Source: Elusimicrobiota bacterium
Lineage (GTDB): Bacteria > Elusimicrobiota > Elusimicrobia > UBA1565 > UBA9628
Assembly (NCBI GenBank): GCA_003452935.1
Contig: DMMY01000015.1
Coordinates: 1 to 64,000 of the forward strand
DNA length: 64,000 nt
Reading direction: 5' to 3'
Of this stretch, positions 7,964 to 17,353 are shown one piece after another (positions within the stretch are counted from its first letter, which is position 1; every line of letters begins with the position of its first letter). The translations under genes and the position numbers were made by a program. The notes beneath the pieces were generated by a model, which saw only the letters and a program-made list of their open reading frames with translations, had not been told where the DNA came from and did not search any database.

Positions 7964-10416
7964 GAGGGCCGCTTTCTCGCGGCGCGCAGGGCCAAGGCGA
8001 CTTTTTCGGCCGTGATGGGCATGTCTTGGATGCGGAGGCCCAAGGCGTCCTCGACCGCGTTGGCCACCATGGAGGCGGCCGGGATCATGGTATGCTCTCC
8101 GACCCCGCGCGCTCCGAAGGGGCCATCCGGTTGGGCCGCTTCGATGATAATAGGCACGACCTCTTCAGGCGCGTCCAGGGCCGTGGGGATTTTGTAGTCC
8201 GAGAAGTTGGGGTTGAGGAGCCGGCCTTTTTCGTCGAAGCGCATGTCCTCATAAAGGACGGTGGCCAGTCCCTGCAGGAGCCCTCCGGTCACTTGGCTGC
8301 GGATGAGGCCGGGATTCAACGCCTTGCCCACGTCCGCGGCCAGGACGGCTTTTAAGACCTTCATCTTCCCGGTCTGCTTGTCGATCTCAAGAATAATGCC
8401 CCCGGCGCCGGTGGTGTAGTGCACGTTGGGGTGGCCGCCCTGTCCCGTCTCCGGGTTGCTGATGGCGGATGAGAACTCGGGCATGAACATGCCTCGTCCC
8501 ATGATCGGGCCGCCCTTGAAGGTGTGGTCCTCGGATTGGATGCCGTTGATGACGAAATCCTTGAAATCGAGCTTCCAGCCCTTCTGGGTCCGGCACTTGA
8601 CCGCCTCATCTTCCAGGTAAAGATGGTCTTTTCCCAAATGCAGCGCGCGCTGCACTAGGTCGAATATCTGCTCGCGGGCGTCCAGGGCCGCTTTCTTGAC
8701 CGCGTTGCCGCAGCCCCAGGTCACGTGGGAGGCCACGGTCTGCCATTCGTAGGGATTGCGGTCCGTGTCCGGGGTTTCGACCCGGATCTTGGAGACGGGC
8801 ACGGAGAGGATTTCCGAGGCGATCTGGGCCATGACCGTGAGCAGGCCCTGCCCGATCTCCATGCCCGAGACAAGTATGTTGAGGCTCCCGTCCTCGTTGA
8901 ACTTGAGAAAGGCCGAAGATGACGCGTTGGGCGGCATGGCGGGCGCTTTCCAGAACAGGACCAGGGCCTTGCCCACGGCCTTGCGCGGATCCCGCGAAGC
9001 CTCTTTCTTGCCCCAGCGTATTTCCTCGGCCGTGCGATCGATGGCCTCTCGCAATCCCGTGGGATTCATGCGCGCGCCGTAGGCCAGGGTATCGCCTTCC
9101 CGTATGGCGTTCTTGCGGCGCAAGGCGACGGGGTCCATCTTGAGTTTGCGCGCGAGTCCGGTGATGTGTGACTCCAGTCCGAAACCGAATTCGGAATAGC
9201 CGAAGCCGCGGTAAGGGCCTCCGGGAGGAAGGTTGGTGTAGACGCAGACCGAATCGATCTTGACGTTGTCGATCTTATAGGGGCCGGTGGCGGAAAGGCC
9301 CGTGGCATTGACCACGTTGGCGCCGTATTCAACGTAAGCGCCCGCGTCCCAGTAAATGGTGTGTTCCAGGGCCGTGATGGCGCCGTTTTTCCTGACGCCC
9401 ATCTTGAGCTTGGAAACCACTCCCTGGCGTTGGTAGGTGTTGTAGAACTCCTGGGCCCGGGACCAGAGCACCTTGACCGGATGTCCCTTGACCGCGGTGG
9501 CCAGGGCCGCGCCCAGAATCTCCATGGAGACTCCGGCCTTGCCGCCGAAGCCGCCGCCCACGTAAGGGGTGATGACGCGCACGTCCTTGTGCGAGAGGCC
9601 GAAAGGCGCCAAAGCCTCGGCAAAGAGGTGGCGTTGGGTGAAGGGGGATTGCGACGCGGTCCAGACCGTGAGGCGGCCCGAGGCGTCGTGGAGCCCGATC
9701 GCGCCGTGAACCTCGAGGGCGCAATGGGCGTAGCGGGGAACCGTGTAGGTCCGCTCCAGAACGAGATCCGCCTCGCGAAAGCCCTTGGCCACGTCGCCTT
9801 TCCGTATCTTGCGCCAGTGAGCCACGTTGGTGCCGGCCTTTGGAAAAAACCAGGGCACGTGCCGGTATTTATCCAGATCGGGATGGATAAGGGTCGCGTT
9901 CTTGGCCAGGGCCGTCATGGGGTCGAGTATGGGGGACAATTCTTCATATTCGACTCGAACCAGGGCTGCGGCTTTCTCGGCTGTTCTGGGATCCCAGGCG
10001 ATGACGGCCGCTACCTGCTCGCCCACGAAGCGCACCCGATCCTGGGCGAAAACGTAGCGGTCCTTCATGTAAAGCCCGAACTGGAACGGAAAATCCTTGC
10101 CGGTGACGACCTTGACCACGCCGGGGACCTTGGCCGCGGCCGAGAAGTCGATGCGCTTGATGCGGGCGTGCGCCACCGGACTTTCCACTATGGCCGCGTA
10201 GAGCAGGTTGGGGCCGAAGTCTATGTCGTCGACGAATTGGGCCGCGCCCATGACTTTTTCCAGGCCGTCGATGCGCGGGACGGATTTGCCGATGGTTTTT
10301 AAGTCCTCGGATTCTTCTTCGAAAGGCGGGGCGAGCCTGGCTCCGAGGTCCGCCTGCTCTTGGAGCTTCTTGCGGCCGTTGGTATGCGGTTTATGGAGCA
10401 GATTGAGCTTGGCCAT
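7960..10416 (-). CDS. Xanthine dehydrogenase-type molybdenum hydroxylase, molybdopterin subunit
   Basis: An 818-residue large subunit of the xanthine oxidase family, which hydroxylates N-heterocycles or aldehydes with water as oxygen donor. Visible landmarks: the a/b hammerhead start (GLEKVMGAAQFVDDI, residues about 50-65), the molybdopterin loop GGGFGGK (about 290), the substrate-side loop PGGPYRGFGYSEF (about 390) and the C-terminal catalytic glutamate in GVGE (about 770). Ribosome site GGAGG stands 5 bases before ATG 10416. Unlike most operons of this type, its iron-sulfur and FAD partners are 3.2 kb upstream, separated by an OPT transporter and an opposite-strand M23 peptidase. The substrate cannot be read from the sequence; the adjacent cyclase and carbamoyltransferase genes suggest a nitrogen heterocycle. 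Confidence 0.9.
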   Translation of the reverse strand: MAKLNLLHKPHTNGRKKLQEQADLGARLAPPFEEESEDLKTIGKSVPRIDGLEKVMGAAQFVDDIDFGPNLLYAAIVESPVAHARIKRIDFSAAAKVPGVVKVVTGKDFPFQFGLYMKDRYVFAQDRVRFVGEQVAAVIAWDPRTAEKAAALVRVEYEELSPILDPMTALAKNATLIHPDLDKYRHVPWFFPKAGTNVAHWRKIRKGDVAKGFREADLVLERTYTVPRYAHCALEVHGAIGLHDASGRLTVWTASQSPFTQRHLFAEALAPFGLSHKDVRVITPYVGGGFGGKAGVSMEILGAALATAVKGHPVKVLWSRAQEFYNTYQRQGVVSKLKMGVRKNGAITALEHTIYWDAGAYVEYGANVVNATGLSATGPYKIDNVKIDSVCVYTNLPPGGPYRGFGYSEFGFGLESHITGLARKLKMDPVALRRKNAIREGDTLAYGARMNPTGLREAIDRTAEEIRWGKKEASRDPRKAVGKALVLFWKAPAMPPNASSSAFLKFNEDGSLNILVSGMEIGQGLLTVMAQIASEILSVPVSKIRVETPDTDRNPYEWQTVASHVTWGCGNAVKKAALDAREQIFDLVQRALHLGKDHLYLEDEAVKCRTQKGWKLDFKDFVINGIQSEDHTFKGGPIMGRGMFMPEFSSAISNPETGQGGHPNVHYTTGAGGIILEIDKQTGKMKVLKAVLAADVGKALNPGLIRSQVTGGLLQGLATVLYEDMRFDEKGRLLNPNFSDYKIPTALDAPEEVVPIIIEAAQPDGPFGARGVGEHTMIPAASMVANAVEDALGLRIQDMPITAEKVALALRAARKRPS

Positions 10417-10471
10417 GGCGCCTCCGATAAGAAATGCATTCTGATTCTACCAATTTGCGGCGCTGGTCCCC

Positions 10472-10500
10472 TTGATTCCCGAGTCGGCATGCCCTATACT
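10472..10500 (+). promoter_or_regulatory. Promoter of the M23 peptidase gene
   Basis: TTGATT at 10472-10477 and TATACT at 10495-10500 are spaced by 17 bases, a good sigma-70 type promoter. Transcription would begin near 10507, which rules out the upstream in-frame ATGs and supports GTG 10522. Confidence 0.65.
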
Positions 10501-10521
10501 TCTTTTGTGCCCGGAAAATTC

Positions 10522-11415
10522 GTGAATCTCAAGCGCCTCATGCCGGTCATGACCCTGGTCCTCATTCTGTCCGGCTGGCTCGCAGCTGAGCCGCCGGAGG
10601 TCTTTGTCAAAGCCCGCTCCGGCGCCCTCCCCTCCGATATGCTCCTGGTCGTGGTCCGCCATGAAGATAACGCGCGGCCTCCGGTCGGCCGCTTCGGCGC
10701 GCAGCCTCTATGTTTTTGGCGCGTGGCTTCCGGCACCTTTTTGAGTTTCGCCGGCCTGGAGCAGAGGGCTTCTGGAACGCGGTCCTTGGAGCTTGAGATG
10801 TGGGGCGCTGACGGGGCGCCCGCGAGCTGGGACCAGGAAGTCGTCATCGAGCCTAGAAAATTCCCCGTGCAGCGTCTTCGGGTGGCGCCGCGCTACGTCG
10901 AGTTCAGCCAGGAGGACGAGGATCGCGCCGCGGACGACGTCGATCGTCTCCACGATATATACGCGCGCCGGACCCCCGGCGACTTCATTTCCGGGAACTT
11001 CCGAGTCCCGCTTAAAGGCAGGATCTCCGCGGAGTTCGGCATGCATCGCGTTTTCAACAACGTGCCCATGTCGCCGCACGGCGGGGTGGATATCGCGGGC
11101 CGCCAGGGAGCCATGGTCGCGGCGGCGCAGGGCGGGATCGTCGCGCTGGCCGATGATCTTTTCCTTACGGGCAATACCGTGGTCTTGGACCACGGGTGCG
11201 GTCTTTTCACCCTTTACGGGCACCTCTCGACGATATTGGTCCCGGTGGGCGCCGTGGTGCGGCGCGGCGAGATCCTGGGCCTGGTGGGCGCGACTGGACG
11301 CGCCACGGGCCCTCATCTGCATTGGGGCGCGCGCCTGGGCAAGCTGTCGTTGGATCCCCAGTCCTTGACCGCGCTCAACTTGGAAGCCTGGATGAGGCCG
11401 GAGCCGGATCAGTGA
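10522..11415 (+). CDS. M23 (LytM-type) metallopeptidase, exported
   Basis: A 297-residue peptidoglycan endopeptidase. GTG 10522 is chosen because a GGAAA ribosome site precedes it, transcription starts just upstream, and it yields a signal peptide (MNLKRLMPVMTLVLILSGWLAA). The middle region is a beta-rich linker; the C-terminal third is the zinc domain with HGGVD (about residues 187-191), the conserved LDHG..LFTLYGHL segment and the HLH zinc/catalytic motif (about 264-266). All ligands are present, so it should be active as a cell-wall hydrolase in the periplasm. It is the only plus-strand gene between parts of the molybdenum hydroxylase locus and is probably unrelated to it. Confidence 0.85.
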   Translation: MNLKRLMPVMTLVLILSGWLAAEPPEVFVKARSGALPSDMLLVVVRHEDNARPPVGRFGAQPLCFWRVASGTFLSFAGLEQRASGTRSLELEMWGADGAPASWDQEVVIEPRKFPVQRLRVAPRYVEFSQEDEDRAADDVDRLHDIYARRTPGDFISGNFRVPLKGRISAEFGMHRVFNNVPMSPHGGVDIAGRQGAMVAAAQGGIVALADDLFLTGNTVVLDHGCGLFTLYGHLSTILVPVGAVVRRGEILGLVGATGRATGPHLHWGARLGKLSLDPQSLTALNLEAWMRPEPDQ

Positions 11416-11444
11416 GCCGCTATTAATTCACGGATTTGGCCCTT

Positions 11445-11470
11445 AAAACCGCGATCGGGTTTTTCGTTTT
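11445..11470 (+). terminator. Possible terminator after the M23 gene
   Basis: AAAACC at 11445-11450 pairs with GGTTTT at 11458-11463, followed by TCGTTTTTT. The stem is short and A/T-rich, so termination strength is uncertain. Confidence 0.4.
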
Positions 11471-11575
11471 TTCGGAGTTTGCACGAGCTTTTTCTTATCC
11501 GATTAAAGTATTCTGTCAATTCCCTGTCAAAATGATGCGCGAAAAGACGTCAGTTTAATAGGGGTTGCCGAGGGC

Positions 11576-13513
11576 TTAGAATCTTTGCTTCTTGGCCGCG
11601 GCCCTAAAGAGCAGCACGCACAGCGCGCCGAAGGCCCCGACTGCCATGAGGTCGGCATAGGGCCCGAACATCCCGATCAAATTGAAGCGCTCCCCGAAAT
11701 TGAAGAGGGTCGCGTAATAACCCTCCTGCACGCCGGCCAGAACCGCGATGGCGATGCCGGCCAACGAGCCGCCCGCCACCAGGCCGGTCGAGTAGAGCAT
11801 GCCCGAGCTGATCTCCCCTTCGCTCTCGGCCTTGCGCTTCGTGGCCCAGGCCACCAGGGAGTTGAGCATGCCGCCCACGAAGATCGGGAACGTCGTGGAA
11901 AGCGGCAAATAGACCCCGACCGCCACGGGCAGCGAGCGCACGCCCAAAAGCTCCACGAAGACCGAGATGAGCATGCCCGCGAACACCAGGCCCCAAGGCA
12001 GCTCCTGGGCCAGGAGTCCCTTTATGAGCGTGGCCATCAGCGTCGCTTGCGGCGCGGCCAGCTTCTCCGAGCCGATGGGCCCATAGGGCGAGGTGTGCAG
12101 CAGGAAAAGCGTCACGCCGATCACCGCGACCGAGGCGAGCACGCCGATGAGCAGTCCTAGCTGCTGCTTGTACGGGGTCGCGCCTATGATATAGCCGGTC
12201 TTGAGGTCCTGCGAGGTCGCGCCCGCGTTGGCCGCGGCGATGCAGACCACGGCGCCTACGAAGAGCGCGATGGCCTGGTAGGACTCGCCGGTCCAGCCCA
12301 AGGCTACGAAGATGAGGCAGGTGGCCATGAGCGTGCCGATGGTCATGCCGGAGATGGGGTTGGAGGATGAGCCGATGATGCCCACGATGCGGCTCGACAC
12401 GGTCACGAAAAAGAAGCCGAAGACCAGGATCAAGAAGGACATGATCAAGGTCGAAGGAAACTTGCCCGGGAATTGGGGCAGGATCGACATAAGCAGGGCC
12501 AGGCCCAGGGAGCCCCACATCACGTAGGTCATGGGGATGTCCCGCTCCGTGCGCTTGCGTCCCGATTCGCGGCCCGCGGCCTTGATATCCTTGAGGCTGC
12601 CCTTGAAAGAGGAGATGATGGTCGGGATGGTGCGCACCAGGGTGAAAAGACCGCCCGCCGCGACCGCGCCCGCGCCTATGTAGCGCACATAGCCGCGATA
12701 TATCTCCATGGGCGACATCTGGGAGATCAGCATGCCCTTCCAGCCGGGCAGCATGGGTCCCGGTATCTTGTCTCCGAACACGGTGATCAAGGGGATGAGC
12801 ACCATCCAGGAAAGAACGCTGCCGGCCACGATTTGGGCCGAGCCCAAGGGGCCGATAATGTAGCCCACGCCCAAATATTCGGGAGTGATCTCCGAGGCGA
12901 CGGTCGCGTTGGGCAGTTGGGAGGTGCGGGCGGTCACGTAGGAAGGGCTGTCTTTCCACAGGCCGAATACGCTCATGAGCAGCTTGTAGACGATGGACGT
13001 GTAAAGCCCGGAGAAGACCATCTTGGCCAGGTTGCCGCCCTTTTCGCCCGCGATCAAGACCTCGGCGCAAGCCGTTCCTTCGGGATAAGGCAGGGCGCCG
13101 TGTTCCTTGACGATGAGCGCCCGGCGCAGGGGAATCATGAACAAGATGCCCAGGATGCCGCCCACCAGCGACAGGGTGAATATCTGGAAGTAGCGGAAGT
13201 ACTGCTCGCCGTTGGAAAGGAAGATCAGGGCGGGCACGGTGAAGACCACGCCGGCCGCGATGGACTCGCCGGCCGAGCCGATGGTCTGCACGATGTTGTT
13301 TTCCAGGATGGTCGACTTGCCGATCTTCTTGAAGACCGCGATGGCCAGCACCGCGATGGGGATGGAGGCCGAGACCGTGAGGCCCGCGCGCAGGGCCAGA
13401 TACACGGTCGAGGCGCCGAAGATGATCCCGAAAATAGCGCCCAACACCACCGCCTTGACGGAGAACTCCGCGATATTTGCGGCGTCGTCGATGTAGGGTT
13501 TGAATTCGGTCAT
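11576..13513 (-). CDS. OPT-family oligopeptide/metal-chelate transporter
   Basis: A 645-residue polytopic membrane protein with about 14-16 hydrophobic segments. The N-terminus (VLGAIFGIIFGASTVYLALRAGLTVSASIPIAV) and the later NNIVQTIGSAGESIAAG and PEGTACAEVL motifs are hallmarks of the bacterial branch of the oligopeptide transporter family. Length is normal. Members import small peptides, glutathione-like compounds or metal chelates, probably with protons. A GAGGAG ribosome site is directly before ATG 13513. The gene lies between the iron-sulfur and molybdopterin subunit genes of the hydroxylase, in the same orientation, so it may import the substrate of the locus; this is inference from position. 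The 151 bases upstream contain no other gene and could hold its own promoter, but I see no convincing one. Confidence 0.9.
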   Translation of the reverse strand: MTEFKPYIDDAANIAEFSVKAVVLGAIFGIIFGASTVYLALRAGLTVSASIPIAVLAIAVFKKIGKSTILENNIVQTIGSAGESIAAGVVFTVPALIFLSNGEQYFRYFQIFTLSLVGGILGILFMIPLRRALIVKEHGALPYPEGTACAEVLIAGEKGGNLAKMVFSGLYTSIVYKLLMSVFGLWKDSPSYVTARTSQLPNATVASEITPEYLGVGYIIGPLGSAQIVAGSVLSWMVLIPLITVFGDKIPGPMLPGWKGMLISQMSPMEIYRGYVRYIGAGAVAAGGLFTLVRTIPTIISSFKGSLKDIKAAGRESGRKRTERDIPMTYVMWGSLGLALLMSILPQFPGKFPSTLIMSFLILVFGFFFVTVSSRIVGIIGSSSNPISGMTIGTLMATCLIFVALGWTGESYQAIALFVGAVVCIAAANAGATSQDLKTGYIIGATPYKQQLGLLIGVLASVAVIGVTLFLLHTSPYGPIGSEKLAAPQATLMATLIKGLLAQELPWGLVFAGMLISVFVELLGVRSLPVAVGVYLPLSTTFPIFVGGMLNSLVAWATKRKAESEGEISSGMLYSTGLVAGGSLAGIAIAVLAGVQEGYYATLFNFGERFNLIGMFGPYADLMAVGAFGALCVLLFRAAAKKQRF

Positions 13514-13664
13514 GATCTCCTCTCAGCGGGCTTAAGGCTGGTCTGAGGATACTAAATTTGGCCGGAGTTTCGGCTGAGAAATCCAAGACCTTTTTTCCAT
13601 CAGGGAAGCCGCTTTTCGGGCGGGCTTGCGCGTTGCGAACGGGCCGCAGCCCGCTGACCTGGCG

Positions 13665-14120
13665 CTATTTCGCGGCGTCTTCTATGGCCTCGATGATGGG
13701 CGTATAGCCCGTGCAGCGGCAAAGGTTTCCGGCTAGGGCTTCCTTGATCTCCTCGCGCCGCGGCTTGGGGTTCTTGCGCAGCAGCTCCGTCGCCGAGAGC
13801 ACGATTCCGGGGGCGCAGAATCCGCACTGAAAGGAGCTGTGCTTGACGAAAGACTTTTGGAGCTTGGTGGGGCCGCTGTTGGATACTCCCTCCAGGGTCA
13901 CGATCTCTCCGCCGTCCGCCTCGATGGCCAGGACCAGGCAGCTGCGCACGGTGCGGCCGTTGAAGAAGACGGTGCAGGTCCCGCAGTCTCCCCGGTCGCA
14001 GCCTTTTTTGGGGCTCTTGACGCCTAGTTTTTCGCGCAAAACGTCCAGGAGAACGTCATTGGGCTCCACTTCCACGCTGCGCTGTTTGCCGTTGAGCTTG
14101 AGGGAAATCGCGGTTTTCAT
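13665..14120 (-). CDS. Xanthine dehydrogenase-type hydroxylase, 2Fe-2S subunit
   Basis: A 151-residue iron-sulfur subunit that passes electrons from the molybdenum centre to the flavin. All eight cluster cysteines are present: C41, C46, C49 and C61 in the plant-ferredoxin-type N-terminal domain (GCDRGDCGTC) and C99, C102, C134, C136 in the helical C-terminal domain (QCGFCAPG, GNLCRCTGY). Length is typical. The start ATG 14120 overlaps the stop of the FAD subunit by 4 bases, indicating translational coupling. An open frame extends upstream without stops, but homology begins only at MKTAISLKL. Confidence 0.95.
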   Translation of the reverse strand: MKTAISLKLNGKQRSVEVEPNDVLLDVLREKLGVKSPKKGCDRGDCGTCTVFFNGRTVRSCLVLAIEADGGEIVTLEGVSNSGPTKLQKSFVKHSSFQCGFCAPGIVLSATELLRKNPKPRREEIKEALAGNLCRCTGYTPIIEAIEDAAK

Positions 14121-15007
14121 AGGACGCTGGCTCCGTAGGCCGGACCCTTGCCGGCGAGCCTCGCGGCCGCGGTCTTGAGGCCGCGCTCCAGCATGACCTT
14201 GGCCATTTGCAGACGGTATTCCTTGCTGGCGCGCAGGTCCGAGATGGGCGATATTTCTTGGGCGACGAGTTTTTGGGCCTTGGCGATCAGGGGGTCCGAG
14301 AGCTTTTTGCCTCGGAGCAGGGCCTCTATGCGGCGCGCTCGCGCCGGCACCGGCCCAACCGCGCAGAAAGCGAGCCGGTACGAGTTTCCCGGCTCGATGA
14401 GGACCGCCAGTCCGGCTTGGGCCAGGTCTTCTCCCTGGTACCTGCCCAGCTTGACGTAGCAGCCGCCGGTCTTCTTGTTCGGGATGGGAAGCTCCACTGC
14501 GGTGACCAACTCGTCGCCGAGCAAGGCCGTGCGCTTGGGGCCGATGAACCATTCCGACATGGGGATGGAACGCTCTTCTGCGGAGCCGCGCGCGCGCACG
14601 CGGGCCTCGTGGACCAAAAGCGCCGGAGCCGCGTCGAGGGAGGGGATCGCGGAGCAGATGTTGCCGGCCAAGGTGGCGCGGTTGCGCACGCCGCAGGAAG
14701 CCACGGTTCTGCCCGCCTCCCAGAGTACGGGGAAATGTTTTTTCACCAGTTCGGACTCGATGAGTTCCGTGAAGGTGACGCGGCTGCCGACGCGCAGGGC
14801 GTCGCCCTGCGCGTCGAGGTGCCATAGCTCGGGGATGCCCTTGACGTCGATGACGGCCTCGGGTGTCTTGACGCCTGTCTTGAGCCAGACGATGAGGTCG
14901 GTCCCGCCGGCCAAGACCTGGGCCCGGCCTTTATAGCGCGAGAGCAGGGCCGCGGCCTCGGGGACGTCCTTGGGCTTGTGGTAATCGAACTGCGCGGTGA
15001 TGGGCAT
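14117..15007 (-). CDS. Xanthine dehydrogenase-type hydroxylase, FAD subunit
   Basis: A 296-residue flavin subunit. The start at ATG 15007 is preceded by AGGAG 5 bases upstream and opens with the conserved FDYHKPKDVPEAAALL. The FAD-binding P-loop VLAGGTDLIV (about residues 36-45) and the second contact NRATLAGNICSAIPSLDAAPAL (about 105-126) are intact; the C-terminal CO-dehydrogenase flavoprotein domain follows. It sits directly upstream of the 2Fe-2S subunit (4-base overlap) and 8 bases downstream of the cyclase gene, so cyclase and hydroxylase subunits form one operon. Confidence 0.95.
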   Translation of the reverse strand: MPITAQFDYHKPKDVPEAAALLSRYKGRAQVLAGGTDLIVWLKTGVKTPEAVIDVKGIPELWHLDAQGDALRVGSRVTFTELIESELVKKHFPVLWEAGRTVASCGVRNRATLAGNICSAIPSLDAAPALLVHEARVRARGSAEERSIPMSEWFIGPKRTALLGDELVTAVELPIPNKKTGGCYVKLGRYQGEDLAQAGLAVLIEPGNSYRLAFCAVGPVPARARRIEALLRGKKLSDPLIAKAQKLVAQEISPISDLRASKEYRLQMAKVMLERGLKTAAARLAGKGPAYGASVL

Positions 15008-15015
15008 GGGGTCTC

Positions 15016-15828
15016 CTACGGCAGCCAGGCCACGATGCGGCACATCGCGCTTTCCAGCTCTATGCCGCGCAGCGGGAAACATCCGATCCAGGCGCGCTTG
15101 TTGGAGAGCTTGTCGATATCGCCGCCGAGATTTTCCGCGTGCACGATCTTTTTCGGGAAGAGTTTGAGGTGCATCACCTGGTAATAGGTCTCCAAGGGGA
15201 AAGTCTCGTCCCAGGCCTTGCCCGTGACGGCTTGGAGCTTGCGGTCGGCCTCGACGAATGATTTGGGATGCCAGTTGCGTATGATGGTGTTCATGGGATG
15301 GTCGGCGCTGCCGCAGTCCACTCCGATCCACTTGAACTTCATTTCCAGGCACCATTTGTGGAAGCTCGGCCCGGGGCCCGGGTGCTTGACGAAGTAGCGC
15401 ACTTCGTCGGACTGGGGCTGGTCCCAGGCGTAGCGATGATAGCCCGTGTTGATGATGAGAATGTCGCCCTTGCGGATATCCACTTTGCTTTTCAGGAGCT
15501 CCGGCTCGTAAAGGTCATAGTCGCCCATCTCGCGGGAGAGGTCCACCACGGCTCCCGGTCCCACCCATTCGTTCATGGGCACTTGGCCGATGGAGCGGCC
15601 GCTGGCGTGGAAGTGAATCTCGCCGTCCATGTGAGTGCCCACGTGATTCGAGGTGGTGATGACCTGCCCGTTGGCGCCTTGGCCCATGTGCGCGCCCGCG
15701 AGGCGCTTGAAGTACTGCACTGAAAGGGGAATATAGCTGGGCCACGGGGGGGTGTGCACGCTCAGGCGCTGGGTCAGGTCGTACATCTTGACCTTGCCCA
15801 TGAGCCTGATGAATTCATCGGTTTTCAT
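15016..15828 (-). CDS. Cyclase-family (kynurenine formamidase-like) metal-dependent hydrolase
   Basis: A 270-residue member of the cyclase family, whose characterised members (bacterial kynurenine formamidase, isatin hydrolase) open amide or lactam bonds with a bound metal. The signature SNHVGTHMDGEIHF (about residues 60-73) supplies the HxGTHxD metal ligands, and IINTGYHR and GVDCGSADH are in the expected places. GGAGG lies 7 bases before ATG 15828. The gene starts inside the 3' end of the AllG-like gene (14-base overlap) and precedes the hydroxylase FAD gene, so it probably hydrolyses a ring or amide made by the molybdenum enzyme. The exact substrate is unknown. Confidence 0.85.
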   Translation of the reverse strand: MKTDEFIRLMGKVKMYDLTQRLSVHTPPWPSYIPLSVQYFKRLAGAHMGQGANGQVITTSNHVGTHMDGEIHFHASGRSIGQVPMNEWVGPGAVVDLSREMGDYDLYEPELLKSKVDIRKGDILIINTGYHRYAWDQPQSDEVRYFVKHPGPGPSFHKWCLEMKFKWIGVDCGSADHPMNTIIRNWHPKSFVEADRKLQAVTGKAWDETFPLETYYQVMHLKLFPKKIVHAENLGGDIDKLSNKRAWIGCFPLRGIELESAMCRIVAWLP

Positions 15829-17236
15829 GGTTTGCCTCCAATTTTCGGGCGAGTCCGGTTAGGGCTTTCTGGAACGGCTCCGGCGGGGCGCTCAATATGC
15901 CCGCGCCCACTTGGCCGACGCCGGGCTCGCGGTGCGCCACGCCGGTGTCGATCACGGGGAAAATCCCCTTGTCCACGACTTGGATCGCGTCGATGCCCGT
16001 CGGGCTGCCGCGGAAATTAAGATAGGGGATCTGATAAGCCGTGTTTTCGGCCAGGGTGATTTCGTACATCTGCCGGGTGTAATTGAGCGCGTCCTCGGGG
16101 CTGCCGCCGATGAACTGCACGATGGCGGGCGAGGCCGCTATGGCGAAACCGCCCAGGCCGTTGGTCTCGGTGATGGCGGAATCCCCGATGTCGGGATTGG
16201 CGTCTTTTTTGGAGAAGCCCGCGAAGTACAGGGCATCCGGGACCGGGGCCGGCCCCGTGAACCAGTCCTGGCCCGTGCCCGAGAGCTGAATCCCGAAATC
16301 CGTGCCGTTTCGCGCCATGGCGACTACGAGGGAGCTTGCCGGCACATCCCTGGCCGCGTCCAGCGAGACCTTGCTGGCGGGCATGGAAAGGTTGAGAAAA
16401 AAGTGGTCGTTGCCGTTGATGAACTCGAGAACGCGGGCCGCGGTCTCCGGATCGGCGGCTGTGCGCGCCACGGCCGGGGCCATGAGACGGTAGAAAAGCG
16501 AGGTCGCGGCCCGGTTGCGGTTGTGGACTTCGTCGCCCATATGCAGGGCCTGGGCGATGATGTTCTTGAGATCGATCCTGCCGAGCTTGGCCAGGGCTTT
16601 TTTCAAGGTCGGATAGAGCGTTGATTCCATCCATTTGAGCTTCTGGATGACTTCCGGGCCGTAGGCGCCGTAGCGCAGGACCTTGCCCAGGCCCTCGTTC
16701 ATGGTGCAGTAGCCCAGGTTTCCGTGCTCCTCATTCTTGAGGACGAAGACGGGCATGGAGGCTGACACGATGCCGGCCATGGGCCCGACCGTCGAGTGCT
16801 CGTGGCAGGGCGAGAACTCCACGCCTCCTGAAGATGCGATGGCCTGGGCTTCTTGCGGCGAGCCGGCCGCGCCTTCGTATATGAGAGCTCCCATGACGGC
16901 GCCGCGCATGGGGCCGCACATGCGATCCCAGGTCACGGGCGGGCCCGCGTGAAGGATCATGTTTTTTTTCATGCCCGGGACGACATCCAGGGCCTTTTCC
17001 AGTCCGGTGAGGAAAGGCTGGGCCGCGAGGACTTTCGCCGCGGCCCGGGCATTGGCCCGGGAGATTTCATCGGCGCGTTGGCGGACAGCGCGCAGGGTCG
17101 CTTCATCAACCGCGACCGGAGGCCTCCAATCTACCTGGACGCATGGAGCTTGGGCTTGCCGCAAACTCTCCCCGAAAGATTCCAGGCCGATATTTACGAC
17201 TTTTAGTTTCTGCCGAAAAAGGTCCTTTATGGGCAT
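15815..17236 (-). CDS. allG: DUF1116 protein, AllG/YlbE-like carbamoyltransferase subunit
   Basis: A 473-residue DUF1116 protein, the family of E. coli YlbE, renamed AllG as one of three subunits of oxamate carbamoyltransferase. Recognisable segments include the conserved MRGAVMGALIYEG, GGVEFSPCHEHSTVGPMAGI and the glycine-rich GLGGFAIAASPAIVQFIGG. Length fits. Its partners AllF and AllH lie 3 kb upstream on the same strand, separated by two plus-strand genes, so the subunit genes are split. Because XDH-type and cyclase genes follow, the acceptor or donor may differ from oxamate; the symbol marks family, not proven function. The start ATG is only 10 bases after an extended -10 box, which implies a leaderless mRNA and no need for a ribosome site. 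Confidence 0.8.
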   Translation of the reverse strand: MPIKDLFRQKLKVVNIGLESFGESLRQAQAPCVQVDWRPPVAVDEATLRAVRQRADEISRANARAAAKVLAAQPFLTGLEKALDVVPGMKKNMILHAGPPVTWDRMCGPMRGAVMGALIYEGAAGSPQEAQAIASSGGVEFSPCHEHSTVGPMAGIVSASMPVFVLKNEEHGNLGYCTMNEGLGKVLRYGAYGPEVIQKLKWMESTLYPTLKKALAKLGRIDLKNIIAQALHMGDEVHNRNRAATSLFYRLMAPAVARTAADPETAARVLEFINGNDHFFLNLSMPASKVSLDAARDVPASSLVVAMARNGTDFGIQLSGTGQDWFTGPAPVPDALYFAGFSKKDANPDIGDSAITETNGLGGFAIAASPAIVQFIGGSPEDALNYTRQMYEITLAENTAYQIPYLNFRGSPTGIDAIQVVDKGIFPVIDTGVAHREPGVGQVGAGILSAPPEPFQKALTGLARKLEANHENR

Positions 17237-17246
17237 TTGTGATGTT

Positions 17247-17255
17247 ATTCTAACA
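17247..17255 (-). promoter_or_regulatory. Extended -10 promoter of the allG-cyclase-XDH operon
   Basis: On the minus strand TGTTAGAAT forms an extended -10 box with no matching -35. The predicted RNA start is about 3-4 bases before ATG 17236, so the mRNA is probably leaderless. Confidence 0.5.
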
Positions 17256-17288
17256 CTTTTTTTATTATTGCCGCCGCGCTTTTGGGGC

Positions 17289-17318
17289 TTGCCCGAAGCC
17301 GGTTTGAAAGAATATACT
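17289..17318 (+). promoter_or_regulatory. Promoter of the hybrid histidine kinase gene
   Basis: TTGCCC at 17289-17294 and TATACT at 17313-17318 are 18 bases apart. Transcription would start near 17325, downstream of the upstream in-frame ATG 17282, which supports TTG 17354 as start. Confidence 0.5.
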
Positions 17319-17353
17319 TCCCCGAGACTCTATTAGGGAGAGGCTGTCCGCTC

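Noticed and set aside
11604..13586. 660-codon frame overlapping the OPT transporter on the same strand
   Set aside because: Arginine/histidine-rich shadow of the transporter in another frame.
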